A program made the position numbers and the translations under genes. Positions 1-8,346 of a stretch of DNA of 64,000 nt are shown here, piece after piece (the first letter of the stretch is position 1; each line of letters begins with the position of its first letter). The stretch is taken from the NCBI GenBank assembly GCA_000432915.1, contig HF995241.1:1-64000 (forward strand), given 5' to 3'. Below the pieces are notes generated by a model, which was not told the origin of the DNA, did no database searches, and was given only the letters and a program-made list of their open reading frames with translations. Source of the stretch: Firmicutes bacterium CAG:194. Its GTDB lineage: Bacteria > Bacillota > Clostridia > Lachnospirales > Lachnospiraceae.

Positions 1-245
1 CGGATATCCTGATCGTAGCGATCGGAAAACCACAGATGATTACGGAGGAATATGTCAAAGAAGGAGCTGTTGTCATCGATGTGGGGATCCACAGAAGAGA
101 AGAGGGGCTTTGCGGGGATGTAGATTTTGAGAGGGTAAGTGAGCATTGCAGCTATATCACGCCTGTACCGGGCGGTGTAGGACCGATGACGATCGCAATG
201 CTGATGCACAACTGTGTAGAAAGTGTAGCCTTACAAACGGAGTGA
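1..245 (+). CDS. folD: Bifunctional methylenetetrahydrofolate dehydrogenase / methenyltetrahydrofolate cyclohydrolase, C-terminal part
   Basis: The open frame runs in from the left edge (in frame from base 3) and stops at 243-245, so only about 80 C-terminal residues are visible. They begin [10 protein letters not shown] and continue GAVVIDVGI and [11 protein letters not shown], which are the NAD(P)-binding and C-terminal signatures of FolD. FolD interconverts methylene-, methenyl- and formyl-tetrahydrofolate in the cytoplasm. A promoter for the next operon follows 53 bases after the stop, so folD closes an upstream transcription unit. The N-terminal catalytic domain lies outside the window. 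Confidence 0.95.
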   Translation, partial: DILIVAIGKPQMITEEYVKEGAVVIDVGIHRREEGLCGDVDFERVSEHCSYITPVPGGVGPMTIAMLMHNCVESVALQTE

Positions 246-297
246 TGTGCATATGTATGCATACGAATGTGCAAATATACAAAAAAGAAAGTCAATC

Positions 298-326
298 TTG
301 CATAAATAAAAAGAATCGGATATAAT
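298..326 (+). promoter_or_regulatory. Sigma-A promoter of the pxp operon
   Basis: TTGCAT at 298-303 and TATAAT at 321-326 with a 17-base spacer. It lies in the gap after folD and faces pxpB. The inferred transcription start near 333 places two hairpins in the leader. Confidence 0.75.
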
Positions 327-341
327 GTAGAACATATTCAA

Positions 342-368
342 GGGACGATGTGGTCAACACATGGTCCC
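342..368 (+). promoter_or_regulatory. Leader hairpin 1 upstream of pxpB
   Basis: GGGACGATGTG (342-352) pairs with CACATGGTCCC (358-368) around a 5-base loop with one G-G mismatch, followed by a short TTTC. It starts about 10 bases after the predicted transcription start. It may be an attenuator or a transcript-stabilising stem; the U-tract is too short for a confident terminator. Confidence 0.45.
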
Positions 369-398
369 TTTCTGATTGCTATCATAATAAAATTTCCC

Positions 399-430
399 GC
401 GAAGGAGTGTGCGAAAGCATACTCCTTCGC
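399..430 (+). promoter_or_regulatory. Leader hairpin 2 upstream of pxpB
   Basis: A 14-bp stem, GCGAAGGAGTGTGC (399-412) with GCATACTCCTTCGC (417-430), closed by a GAAA tetraloop and containing a single G-T pair. It ends about 10 bases before the pxpB ribosome-binding site. No U-tract follows, so it is more likely a stabiliser or protein-binding element than a terminator. Confidence 0.5.
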
Positions 431-455
431 GCGTTTCATGAGAGGAAGTGATCCT

Positions 456-1172
456 ATGGAGGCTTTTCGTATCTGCCCGGTCGGGGATCAGGCAGTTCTT
501 TGTGAATTTGATAATGAAATCAATGTGCAGACGAATGACCGTGTACAGTATCTGGCAGTACAGATCAAGGCAGCACACCCAAAAGGTGTGACGGAAGTGC
601 TTCCTACTTACAGGAGCCTGCTGATCTTTTATGATCAGGCGATCACCACGTATCGGAGGCTGATGCCTGTCATAAAGAAGTTTTCCTCTATAAAGGCATC
701 TGAAATGCAGGAAAAGAAGCGGATCCGCATTGTGCCCTGCTGCTATGGCGGAGAAGAAGGACCGGATCTTGTAGGGATGTGCAGAGAACTTGGACGGAGT
801 GAAGAAGAGATCATGCAGATCCATCAAAGTGTGGATTACAAGATCTATATGCTGGGCTTTCTGCCGGGCTTTGTATATCTGGGCGGTCTGGATGAACGGA
901 TCCATATGCCAAGGCTTTCGGTTCCGCGGACAAAGATCCCTGCAAGATCGGTAGGAATCGGAGGCAGTCAGACCGGTGTATATCCGATGGAGTCACCGGG
1001 GGGCTGGAGATTGATCGGGCGCACACCGCTTTCCTTTTATGATCAGACAAACGATCCGCCTGTTTTGTGCAAGGCAGGAGAATATATCCGTTTTGCCGCG
1101 GTGACGGAACGGGAATATGAGCTGATCAGACAGGATGTTGTTAATAAAGTTTACCGGCCGGAGTTTGCATGA
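456..1172 (+). CDS. pxpB: 5-oxoprolinase subunit B (KipI-like)
   Basis: About 238 residues of the PxpB/KipI family (allophanate hydrolase subunit 1-like, cyclophilin-like fold). PxpA, PxpB and PxpC together hydrolyse 5-oxoproline (pyroglutamate) to glutamate with ATP. Family blocks visible are GDQAVLCEF at the N-terminus, YMLGFLPGFVYLGGLD in the middle, and PARSVGIGGSQTGVYP with SPGGWRLIGRTP near the C-terminus. I chose the ATG at 456 because AGAGGAAG lies just upstream; the frame is open back to 348, but that extension covers the leader hairpins. pxpC follows after 16 bases. PxpB/C homologues in Bacillus (KipI/KipA) modulate the KinA kinase, but the adjacent pxpA supports the oxoprolinase role. 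Confidence 0.93.
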   Translation: MEAFRICPVGDQAVLCEFDNEINVQTNDRVQYLAVQIKAAHPKGVTEVLPTYRSLLIFYDQAITTYRRLMPVIKKFSSIKASEMQEKKRIRIVPCCYGGEEGPDLVGMCRELGRSEEEIMQIHQSVDYKIYMLGFLPGFVYLGGLDERIHMPRLSVPRTKIPARSVGIGGSQTGVYPMESPGGWRLIGRTPLSFYDQTNDPPVLCKAGEYIRFAAVTEREYELIRQDVVNKVYRPEFA

Positions 1173-1188
1173 AGAAGGGGGTGATCGT

Positions 1189-2130
1189 ATGAGCATGCAT
1201 ATTTTACAGGCAGGACCGCTCACAACGGTGCAGGACAGAGGCAGATTCGGTTATATGGAATATGGGATCACATCCTCCGGTGTAATGGATACGCTGGCAT
1301 ACTCGCAGCTTGTTTCCCTGCTGGAAAATGAACTGGGTGCGGCTGTTTTGGAGATGACCCTGATGGGTGCAGAGCTGGTATTTGACGAAGATGTATATGC
1401 TGCCTATACCGGGGCGGATATGCAGGCGGTCTATGACGGAGGGACACTTATGGAGCGGGGGCATGTTTACCGGATCGAAAAGGGACACAGGCTTCGTTTC
1501 GGTATGGCGAAAAGCGGTGTAAGAGCTTATTTTGCCATTGCAGGTACGATAGAGGTCCCAAGCGTGATGGGGAGCAGATCTACCAACTTAAAATGTGGTT
1601 TGGGCGGTTTTGAAGGAAGAAGGCTGCAAAACGGAGATGCACTTCCAATCCGTGTCAGGGAGTTTTCCGAAGGTGAACAGAAAAGACTGCTCAAAAAAAC
1701 GATTGACCAGACGGATTATGAGAGGGAAAAAACGGTGCGGGTTATTTTAGGTCCACAGAAGGAAATGTTTACGGAAGAAGGGGTTCAGACATTTCTGGGA
1801 TCGCCGTATACCGTAAGCGTGGAAAGCGACCGGATGGGCATCCGGCTGGAAGGAGAAAAAGTGTTAGCAGATGGTAACACAGATATCATCTCGGACGGTA
1901 TTGTATTTGGCTCTGTGCAGGTTACAACAGCAGGGCTTCCGATCGTCATGATGGCAGATCATCAGACGACAGGAGGATATGCAAAGATCGCAACAGTGAT
2001 ACAGGAGGATCTTCCTATACTGGCGCAGGCAAGACCGGGTGACAGGATCCGATTTGTGCAGGCAGAGCTGATAAAGCTGCAGAAGCATTCGTCGGGTGGA
2101 TTTTTGAAGAAATTGTTCGGTGGCAGGTGA
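1189..2130 (+). CDS. pxpC: 5-oxoprolinase subunit C (biotin-dependent carboxylase-like, KipA-like)
   Basis: About 313 residues of the PxpC/KipA family (allophanate hydrolase subunit 2-like). The N-terminal block QAGPLTTVQDRGRFGYMEYG, with GVMDTLAY after it, is diagnostic. MGSRSTNLKCGLGGFEGR and SDGIVFGSVQVTTAGLPIVMMADHQTTGGYAKIA are also family-typical. The start at 1189 follows the GAAGAAGGGGG purine tract; the longer frame from 1135 would overlap pxpB. It works with PxpB as a heteromer. The gap to the next gene (2131-2290) holds no recognisable gene or strong terminator. Confidence 0.93.
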   Translation: MSMHILQAGPLTTVQDRGRFGYMEYGITSSGVMDTLAYSQLVSLLENELGAAVLEMTLMGAELVFDEDVYAAYTGADMQAVYDGGTLMERGHVYRIEKGHRLRFGMAKSGVRAYFAIAGTIEVPSVMGSRSTNLKCGLGGFEGRRLQNGDALPIRVREFSEGEQKRLLKKTIDQTDYEREKTVRVILGPQKEMFTEEGVQTFLGSPYTVSVESDRMGIRLEGEKVLADGNTDIISDGIVFGSVQVTTAGLPIVMMADHQTTGGYAKIATVIQEDLPILAQARPGDRIRFVQAELIKLQKHSSGGFLKKLFGGR

Positions 2131-2290
2131 GAGATAGTAGATACAACAAAGAAGCAAAAAGACTGTCATGTGTGGTTAGTTTATTATGGATCAACAAGGA
2201 TCTTAGTTGTTCCAGATGTTACATATAGCAGCATATATGAATAGTTACCTGATGACAACTGATGTGAGAGAAGAGAGGAAGTGAGATGGC

Positions 2291-3121
2291 ATGGTAGATA
2301 AAATAGAAGACAGTTACCCGGACGGAACCTGCGCGGCTGATTACGCAGACAGCTTACCTAAAGAGGTGCGGCGGCTGATCCGGGAGAAAAAGATCACCGG
2401 CGAAACAAGCGGTATGTGCAGTGAGTATGCACAGGCTAACCTTGTGGTTCTTCCAAAGGAACTGGCATTTGATTTTCTCCTGTTTACGACAAAAAACCCC
2501 AAAGCATGTCCGATCCTTGAGGTGACAAACGCCGGAGACAGATATTTAAGTGAGATCGCCGATCATGCGGATATTGCAAAGGATATCCCGCAGTACTGTA
2601 TTTACGAAAACGGAGAACTCACAGGCATGTATACGGATGTATCGTCATTTTGGAGGGAAGATCTTGTCAGTTTTCTGATCGGTTGCAGCTTTTCCTTTGA
2701 AGGCGAGCTCCTGAAGGCAGATATTCCGGTCAGACAGATCGAGGAGCATTGCAACGTACCGATGTACCGGACGAATATAGCTTGTAAAAGCGCAGGTGTA
2801 TTTCATGGAAATATGGTTGTCAGTATGCGTCCTATTCCATATGCGCTTGTGCCAAAGGCTGTACAGGTAACAGGTTCTATGCCAAAGGTACATGGCGCAC
2901 CTGTCCATATCGGAGATCCAAAGGTGATCGGAATCCACGATCTGGCGAAGCCGGATTTTGGAGATGCGGTAACGATCCGGGAGGGAGAAGTACCGGTGTT
3001 CTGGCCGTGCGGTGTGACACCGCAGGCTGTGGTTATGGCATCAAAACCGAGCTTTTGTATTACGCATGCGCCGGGGCATATGCTTGTAACGGATGTCAAA
3101 AATATTAACTTGAAATATTAG
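2291..3121 (+). CDS. D-glutamate cyclase family protein, DUF1445 half (YcsI-like)
   Basis: 276 residues matching the DUF1445 / YcsI putative hydro-lyase family. Visible family blocks are TSGMCSEYAQANLVVLP near residue 40, FWREDLVSFLIGCSFSFE near 117, MYRTNIACKSAGVFHGNMVVSMRP near 157 and WPCGVTPQAVVMASKP near the C-terminus. In mammalian mitochondria the D-glutamate cyclase DGLUCY joins a DUF1445 domain to a DUF4392 domain; here the DUF4392 partner is the separate gene at 4049. The expected reaction is D-glutamate to 5-oxo-D-proline plus water. The gene lies between pxpC and pxpA, as YcsI homologues often do. Substrate assignment is inferred from family and context. Confidence 0.88.
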   Translation: MVDKIEDSYPDGTCAADYADSLPKEVRRLIREKKITGETSGMCSEYAQANLVVLPKELAFDFLLFTTKNPKACPILEVTNAGDRYLSEIADHADIAKDIPQYCIYENGELTGMYTDVSSFWREDLVSFLIGCSFSFEGELLKADIPVRQIEEHCNVPMYRTNIACKSAGVFHGNMVVSMRPIPYALVPKAVQVTGSMPKVHGAPVHIGDPKVIGIHDLAKPDFGDAVTIREGEVPVFWPCGVTPQAVVMASKPSFCITHAPGHMLVTDVKNINLKY

Positions 3122-3265
3122 TATACGCTAACTCTAATACAGAAGCAGAAAATGAGATAAAAACTGAAACGTGAACAGAAATCCATAATGTACCGGAAAT
3201 CGAAAACGGCATCAGAAATAGTGAATTTCGAACAGTAAACAGGATACAGAAAGGATGTGTACAAC

Positions 3266-4033
3266 ATGAAAGTAGATTTGAATGCGGATCTGGGCGAGAG
3301 CTTCGGAAACTACAAATGCGGTATGGATGAGGAAGTCATACAATATGTTTCGTCCGTGAATGTGGCATGTGGATTTCATGCATCGGATCCGGTGGTCATG
3401 GCAGAAACGGTCAGACTGGCAAAAGAAAAAAATGCAGCAGTCGGTGCACATCCGGGCTATCCGGATCTGGTCGGCTTCGGGCGGCGGAATATGGCAGTCA
3501 GTCCGAAGGAAGTGAAGGCAATGGTGCAGTATCAGATCGGTGCATTGCAGGCATTCTGCAAGGCAGCACATGTCGGTCTGCAGCATGTAAAGCCGCATGG
3601 AGCCATGTACAATATGGCAGCTAAAGATGAGAAGCTGGCATATGCGATCGCGGAAGGCATTTATGAGGTGGACAGCGGACTGATCCTGCTTGGACTGTCG
3701 GGCAGTCAGCTGATAAAAGCAGGAGAAGAAACCGGACTGAAAGTTGCAAATGAAGTATTTGCGGACAGAGCCTATCAGGCGGACGGAACACTTGTCCCGC
3801 GCTCGCAGAAAGGGGCTGTGATCGAAGAGGAAGAAACTGCCGTCCGGCGGACGATAAGGATGGTACAGGAAGGTGTTGTGACAAGCATAGACGGGGCAGA
3901 GATCCCGATCAAGGCAGATTCTGTCTGTCTGCATGGGGATGGGAAAAAGGCTGTTGCATTTGCCGGACTGCTGCAAGAGCAGCTCACGGAGGCAGGTGTC
4001 AGTATAGTACCGATCACACAGGTAATCGCATAG
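3266..4033 (+). CDS. pxpA: 5-oxoprolinase subunit A (LamB/YcsF family)
   Basis: 255 residues of the YcsF/PxpA family. The N-terminus MKVDLNADLGESFGNYKCGMDEEV is diagnostic, followed by SVNVACGFHASDP, AAVGAHPGYPDLVGFGRR and KPHGAMYN. PxpA is the subunit acting on the oxoproline ring. An in-frame GTG at 3257 is possible, but AAGGA at 3251-3255 is best spaced for the ATG at 3266, and family members begin at this residue. The 135-base gap after the DUF1445 gene shows no clear promoter, so I treat this as one operon. Confidence 0.95.
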   Translation: MKVDLNADLGESFGNYKCGMDEEVIQYVSSVNVACGFHASDPVVMAETVRLAKEKNAAVGAHPGYPDLVGFGRRNMAVSPKEVKAMVQYQIGALQAFCKAAHVGLQHVKPHGAMYNMAAKDEKLAYAIAEGIYEVDSGLILLGLSGSQLIKAGEETGLKVANEVFADRAYQADGTLVPRSQKGAVIEEEETAVRRTIRMVQEGVVTSIDGAEIPIKADSVCLHGDGKKAVAFAGLLQEQLTEAGVSIVPITQVIA

Positions 4034-4048
4034 AAAGAAGGGATGCAT

Positions 4049-4888
4049 ATGACAGAAACTATTGAAGAAGTTATATTACGGTATTCGCAACGCGGAATTC
4101 CGTATATCAGGCGATATGTGTCGGACAATTGCTGTGAAAAGGCAGCACAGGAAATCCTGTCGTGGGAGAAAGGGGTTGTGTTTTTGACGACCGGGTTTTA
4201 TGTGGCAGGATATGCGGAGACAGACGGTCCTGCAGGAACGGTAGTGCTGGCACTGGCGCTGCAGAGACTCGGATATCAGCCTGTGATCCTGACGGATCAA
4301 CCGTGTCAGGGCTTTTTTGAACTGGAGATGCTGCCAACTGTCTATGTACCGTATGATGCGGATCAGGAAACATTTCGGGAGCTGATCGAGACGTATCAGC
4401 CGAAAGGGATGATCTCGGTTGAGCGCTGTGGCAGGAACCGTTTCCTGCAATATGCAAATATGCGGGGGGTGAGCATCAGCGAACACACAGCTCCCATCGA
4501 CGAGTTGTTTGTGGCTTATCAGGGGGTCATACCATCAATCGGCGTGGGAGACGGCGGAAATGAGATCGGTATGGGGAAGATCGCAGGCGCGATCAGCAGA
4601 AAACTTTCATTGGAACCCTGTGTGGTCAGTACCGATATTCTGGTAGTAGCAACCGTGTCTAACTGGGGGGCTTACGGAATTGTGGCTGCATTGTCCGGAC
4701 GTGTGGGACAAAAGCTGCTTCCGGATTTTTCCTGGATCAAATCTTACATAACAAAAACGGTAGAGATCGGAAGCGTAGATGGGGTGACACATGAACTGAC
4801 ATGTACGGTGGACGGCAAGAGTATGCTGACAGAGCAGGAAATCATTACAGCACTGGAAAGGATAGAACAAGGAGGTATATGCGCATGA
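4049..4888 (+). CDS. D-glutamate cyclase family protein, DUF4392 half
   Basis: 279 residues of the DUF4392 family, the C-terminal half of the D-glutamate cyclase DGLUCY. Recognisable blocks are VVFLTTGFYV near residue 35, AETDGPAGTVVLALALQRLGY near 49, MISVERCGRN near 120 and IGVGDGGNEIGMGKI near 163, the last a glycine-rich catalytic loop. An ATG at 4043 is also in frame; GAAGG spacing favours 4049. The stop overlaps the next start (ATGA at 4885-4888), so the aminotransferase is translationally coupled. Pairing with the DUF1445 protein at 2291 suggests a two-polypeptide cyclase. Confidence 0.85.
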   Translation: MTETIEEVILRYSQRGIPYIRRYVSDNCCEKAAQEILSWEKGVVFLTTGFYVAGYAETDGPAGTVVLALALQRLGYQPVILTDQPCQGFFELEMLPTVYVPYDADQETFRELIETYQPKGMISVERCGRNRFLQYANMRGVSISEHTAPIDELFVAYQGVIPSIGVGDGGNEIGMGKIAGAISRKLSLEPCVVSTDILVVATVSNWGAYGIVAALSGRVGQKLLPDFSWIKSYITKTVEIGSVDGVTHELTCTVDGKSMLTEQEIITALERIEQGGICA

Positions 4889-5724
4889 AAACATTAGGAT
4901 ATTACAATGGAACTTATGATGAACTGGAAAATATGATGGTACCTTTTGATGACAGAGTATGTTTCTTCGGCGATGGTGTCTATGATGCGGGTCCGGCAAG
5001 AAATTATCACCTGTTTGCGATCGACGAGCATATAGACCGTTTTTTCAATTCAGCAAAGCTGATGGATATTGAAATTCCATGTTCCAAGGAGGAACTGAAG
5101 GAACTGCTTGCTTCGCTTGTCCTGAAAATGGATACAGGAAATAATTTTGTATATTGGGCATGTACAAGAGGAACCGGTATCAGAAATCATGTATATAAAA
5201 AAGGACCGGGCAATCTGTGGGTCATGATCAAGCCGGAAACACTGGACACCTGTCAGAAGCCGATCAAATGTGTGACGCAGGAGGATAAACGTTTCTTCTA
5301 TTGTAACTGCAAGACACTTAACCTGATGCCCTCCGTACTATATGCGGAAAAGGCCTATAAAGCAGGGGCGGATGAGACAATTCTGTATCGACATGACGGC
5401 AGGATCACAGAATGTGCACACTGCAACTGTCATATTTTAAAGGACGGCATTTTATACACCGCACCGACGGATGATCTGATCCTGCCGGGTATTGCAAGAG
5501 CACATCTGGTGCGTATGTGCAAAAAGCTGGGGATCGGCGTCAGCGAGACGCCTTATTATCTGGAGGATCTGCGAAATGCGGACGAGATCATCGTGACATC
5601 TTCTTCCCATGTCTGCATGTATGTGGATGAACTGGACGGAAATCCGGTGGGCGGAAAAAACCGGGAAACACTGTTCCGTCTGCGTGATGCATTGTATGAG
5701 GAAATCTGTAAAGCAACAGAATAG
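4885..5724 (+). CDS. D-amino-acid aminotransferase (class IV PLP enzyme)
   Basis: About 279 residues of the fold-type IV aminotransferases. The PLP lysine is in NCKTLN near residue 153. The motif CTRGTGIRNHVY near residue 95 carries the R-x-H pair that D-alanine aminotransferase uses to hold the substrate carboxylate, which argues for D- rather than branched-chain L-amino acids. ITECAHCN supplies the conserved glutamate near the PLP pyridine. It would interconvert D-glutamate and 2-oxoglutarate with D-alanine and pyruvate. GGAGG at 4871-4875 fits the ATG at 4885 better than the one at 4879. Its place behind the cyclase genes supports a D-glutamate role. Confidence 0.85.
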   Translation: MKTLGYYNGTYDELENMMVPFDDRVCFFGDGVYDAGPARNYHLFAIDEHIDRFFNSAKLMDIEIPCSKEELKELLASLVLKMDTGNNFVYWACTRGTGIRNHVYKKGPGNLWVMIKPETLDTCQKPIKCVTQEDKRFFYCNCKTLNLMPSVLYAEKAYKAGADETILYRHDGRITECAHCNCHILKDGILYTAPTDDLILPGIARAHLVRMCKKLGIGVSETPYYLEDLRNADEIIVTSSSHVCMYVDELDGNPVGGKNRETLFRLRDALYEEICKATE

Positions 5725-5734
5725 GGTGATACAT

Positions 5735-6895
5735 ATGGCACTTACAGTGGGTAATCTTTTTAAGGAATCAGTCAAATATAATATGAAGCTGCTGGCAGGA
5801 CAGGCGGGGCTTTGCCGGCCTGTGCAGTGGATCCATATTATCGAAACAAATGAGGGGGCACAGTTTCTGCATGGAAATGAGGTTGTCATCACGGAATGCA
5901 TTGCAGGAAATGATGAGGAAAAGCTGCAGCGCTTTGTGGGTACGATCTACCGCCTGCACGCCAGTGCACTCATTATCAATACAGGCATGTTCATAAAGAC
6001 GGTACCGGACAGCGTGATCGCATTTTGCGAGGAAAAGCAGCTGCCACTCTTTGCATTGCCGTGGGAAGTCCCTCTTGTGGATGTGACAAGGGAATACTGC
6101 CAGATGATCATAGACAATGCGGCGCAGGAGGACACGGTCGCAGCGATCATGAAGGATCTGATCTTTCATGTCGGGGAGAAGGACGCGCTTCTGCACCAGT
6201 TGGAGAGACTTGGTTTTATGACAACCTGCACGATGGCAGCCTTATGCATATCGCTGCATATGCCACACGGAACAGAAGAGTATGTCAGGGAAAGCAGGCA
6301 TCTGAAAATGGTGGCGGAAAGCTGTGCCAAGCGGATCCATGACCAGTATATTTCCTTTGAATACAGAGAAAAGCGGATTTTGCTGCTGATCAACTATACG
6401 CCGGAGGATCTGGAGCAGTATCTGGACAGTCTGTTCAAGACTGCATCTGCACATAAGCTCCTGCCACTCATTTCGATTGGGGTGGGAGATATTGTAAAAG
6501 GACCGGAAAATCAGGACAGTAATTTTATGCATGCCTATGCTGCCTGCAAGCTGGCATCACGGAAAAAAGAACGCATTCTGTATTACAGAGAAATGGGTAT
6601 TTACAAGCTGCTGATCGATAATGAAAATACAGAGGCACTGACCGCATTTTATACGGATTCTGTCGGGAAATTGAAGGAATATGATGAAAAAAACAATACA
6701 GAATATGAAACATTTGTGAAAATGTATGTGGCATGTGACGGACATCAGGGAGAGGTCAGCGAAAAATGCTTTATTCATCGTAACACTGTCAACAATTATG
6801 TGAAAAAGGCGGAGGAGATCATGGGGATCGATCTTTCCTCCTGGGAAGGGAAGGCAAGACTGTATGTGGCACTTTGTGTAGAAGACATATTGTAA
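5735..6895 (+). CDS. PucR-family transcriptional regulator
   Basis: 386 residues with a PucR N-terminal ligand domain (MALTVGNLFKESVKYNMKLLAG onwards, with HIIETNEGAQFLHGNEVVIT and ALPWEVPLVDVTREYCQ) and a C-terminal helix-turn-helix (CFIHRNTVNNYVKKAEEIMGIDL near residue 345), the usual PucR arrangement. PucR proteins commonly control purine or amino-compound catabolism. It starts 10 bases after the aminotransferase stop, so it is probably cotranscribed. It may control this operon, the downstream dehydrogenase/Liv cluster, or both. The ATG at 5735 was chosen because the longer frame overlaps the aminotransferase. Confidence 0.9.
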   Translation: MALTVGNLFKESVKYNMKLLAGQAGLCRPVQWIHIIETNEGAQFLHGNEVVITECIAGNDEEKLQRFVGTIYRLHASALIINTGMFIKTVPDSVIAFCEEKQLPLFALPWEVPLVDVTREYCQMIIDNAAQEDTVAAIMKDLIFHVGEKDALLHQLERLGFMTTCTMAALCISLHMPHGTEEYVRESRHLKMVAESCAKRIHDQYISFEYREKRILLLINYTPEDLEQYLDSLFKTASAHKLLPLISIGVGDIVKGPENQDSNFMHAYAACKLASRKKERILYYREMGIYKLLIDNENTEALTAFYTDSVGKLKEYDEKNNTEYETFVKMYVACDGHQGEVSEKCFIHRNTVNNYVKKAEEIMGIDLSSWEGKARLYVALCVEDIL

Positions 6896-6963
6896 GGGCA
6901 GAGAACTAAGATACTTAAGGAGCTGCTTGTGCAGATGCACAAAAATACGTGTTTTATTTGCTA

Positions 6964-6992
6964 TTGCCAGTGTATGGTGCAGGTGCTATGAT
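6964..6992 (+). promoter_or_regulatory. Sigma-A promoter upstream of the iron alcohol dehydrogenase
   Basis: TTGCCA (6964-6969), a 17-base spacer ending TGC, and TATGAT (6987-6992). It faces the gene at 7160 and gives a leader of about 160 bases that contains the hairpin at 7033. Confidence 0.6.
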
Positions 6993-7032
6993 GACTCCAA
7001 CATCAAACAAAGCACAGAAAATAAGACAAAGA

Positions 7033-7061
7033 AGTCGGGTACAGTGTACACCGGCTTTTTT
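7033..7061 (+). terminator. Intrinsic terminator or attenuator in the dehydrogenase leader
   Basis: GTCGG with CCGGC (7034-7038 and 7051-7055) stacked on GTAC/GTAC around a 3-base loop, with one bulged A, followed by six T (7056-7061). It could end the pucR transcript. It also lies downstream of the promoter at 6964, so it could attenuate the dehydrogenase message. Confidence 0.65.
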
Positions 7062-7159
7062 CTGTATCTGTGATACTATCACAGAAATGCTTCGCAGAGA
7101 TGCGCACTCGCGCGAAGAGGAAACGTGTCGCAGAGATAAAGCTACAGGAGGTGGATGAT

Positions 7160-8257
7160 ATGTATCAGATTTTAATGCCCGGCAGAACAATGGTCGGCGA
7201 AAATGCAATTTCCATGGCAAAGGAGCAGATCAGCGGTCTGGGAAGCCATGCGCTGATCATATCCGGGAAGATCGTGGAAAAAAGCGGAATTGTAAAGAAG
7301 CTGACTGATTCATTGGATGAGGCAGGCGTCAGTTATACAATATTTACCGATATTAAAGGAGAGCCTGATGACCTGATGGTTGCAGCTGCTAAAAAAGTAT
7401 ACGATACGGAAGGCTGTGATATGGTCATCGGAATCGGGGGCGGCAGTCCACAGGACAGCGCAAAGGCAGTTTCCGCAGCATCCGGTTATGCACCGATCGT
7501 TTTAATACCGACAACTGCAGGTTCCGGATCGGAAGCAACTAAATTTTACTGTGTGACAGAATCCGCAACGGATACGAAAAAACTGATCACGGATGAAAAG
7601 GTGATCCCAAGGCTGGCGGTCATCGATCCGACGCTTTCCGTTACAGCACCGAAGTCGATCACCGCAGCGACCGGAATGGATGCCCTGACACATGCGGTAG
7701 AGGCATACACTTCCAAAAAGGCGACACCTTATACCGATATATTTGCCATATCCGCGATCAAACGGGTATTTGCCTATCTGCCTGTTGCATATGAAAACGG
7801 CGCGGATCTGGAAGCCAGAACACAGATGGCTCTTGCAGCATACGAAGCAGGTGTCTGTATCAACAATGCAAGTGTGACACTTGTACATGGCATGAGCAGA
7901 CCGATCGGCGCACTTTTCCATGTGCCACACGGTATTTCCAATGCAATGCTGATCTCCAAATGCCTGGCATTTGCAGAGGATGGATGTATTTCCAGATTTG
8001 CAGCGATCGGCAGGGCGCTTGGCGCAGAGGGATCTGATCAGGAATGTGCAGATGCATTTTTTGTATCTCTGGAAGATCTCTGCAAGACGATCGAAATTCC
8101 GACGCTGGAGGCGTATGGCATCAATAAAGAAGCGTTTTTCGAAAAGATGGATAAGATGGCAGATGATGCACTGGCAAGCGGCAGTCCGGGAAATACGATT
8201 AAAGAAGTAACAAAGGAAGATATTTTACATATATATAAGAAGTTGTGGGAGGCATAA
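7160..8257 (+). CDS. Iron-containing alcohol dehydrogenase
   Basis: 365 residues of the group III (iron-dependent) alcohol dehydrogenases. GIGGGSPQDSAKA near residue 95 is the NAD(P)-binding signature. Metal-ligand blocks are GMDALTHAVEAY near 172-183 and HGMSRPIGALFHVPHG near 243-258. The ATG at 7160 follows a strong CAGGAGGTGG. It reduces an aldehyde or semialdehyde, or the reverse; the substrate is not fixed by sequence. Association with a PucR regulator, a Liv-type importer and a class III aminotransferase suggests reduction of the semialdehyde left after transamination of an omega-amino acid. Confidence 0.9.
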   Translation: MYQILMPGRTMVGENAISMAKEQISGLGSHALIISGKIVEKSGIVKKLTDSLDEAGVSYTIFTDIKGEPDDLMVAAAKKVYDTEGCDMVIGIGGGSPQDSAKAVSAASGYAPIVLIPTTAGSGSEATKFYCVTESATDTKKLITDEKVIPRLAVIDPTLSVTAPKSITAATGMDALTHAVEAYTSKKATPYTDIFAISAIKRVFAYLPVAYENGADLEARTQMALAAYEAGVCINNASVTLVHGMSRPIGALFHVPHGISNAMLISKCLAFAEDGCISRFAAIGRALGAEGSDQECADAFFVSLEDLCKTIEIPTLEAYGINKEAFFEKMDKMADDALASGSPGNTIKEVTKEDILHIYKKLWEA

Positions 8258-8283
8258 TAAACAGCATACCCATATGATAAGCG

Positions 8284-8317
8284 AAGGAGCTTTTACAAAC
8301 TGTAAAAGCTCCTTTCT
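8284..8317 (+). terminator. Intrinsic terminator after the alcohol dehydrogenase
   Basis: Perfect 14-bp stem AAGGAGCTTTTACA (8284-8297) and TGTAAAAGCTCCTT (8301-8314) with loop AAC, followed by a weak T-rich tail. It separates the dehydrogenase from the kinase-like gene. Confidence 0.75.
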
Positions 8318-8346
8318 GATTTATAAATAGTGAGGAGGAGAACAAG

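Noticed and set aside
3212..4048. 278-codon reverse-strand frame over pxpA
   Set aside because: It mirrors a clear pxpA gene, is rich in Cys/His/Leu as antisense frames are, and has no ribosome-binding site.
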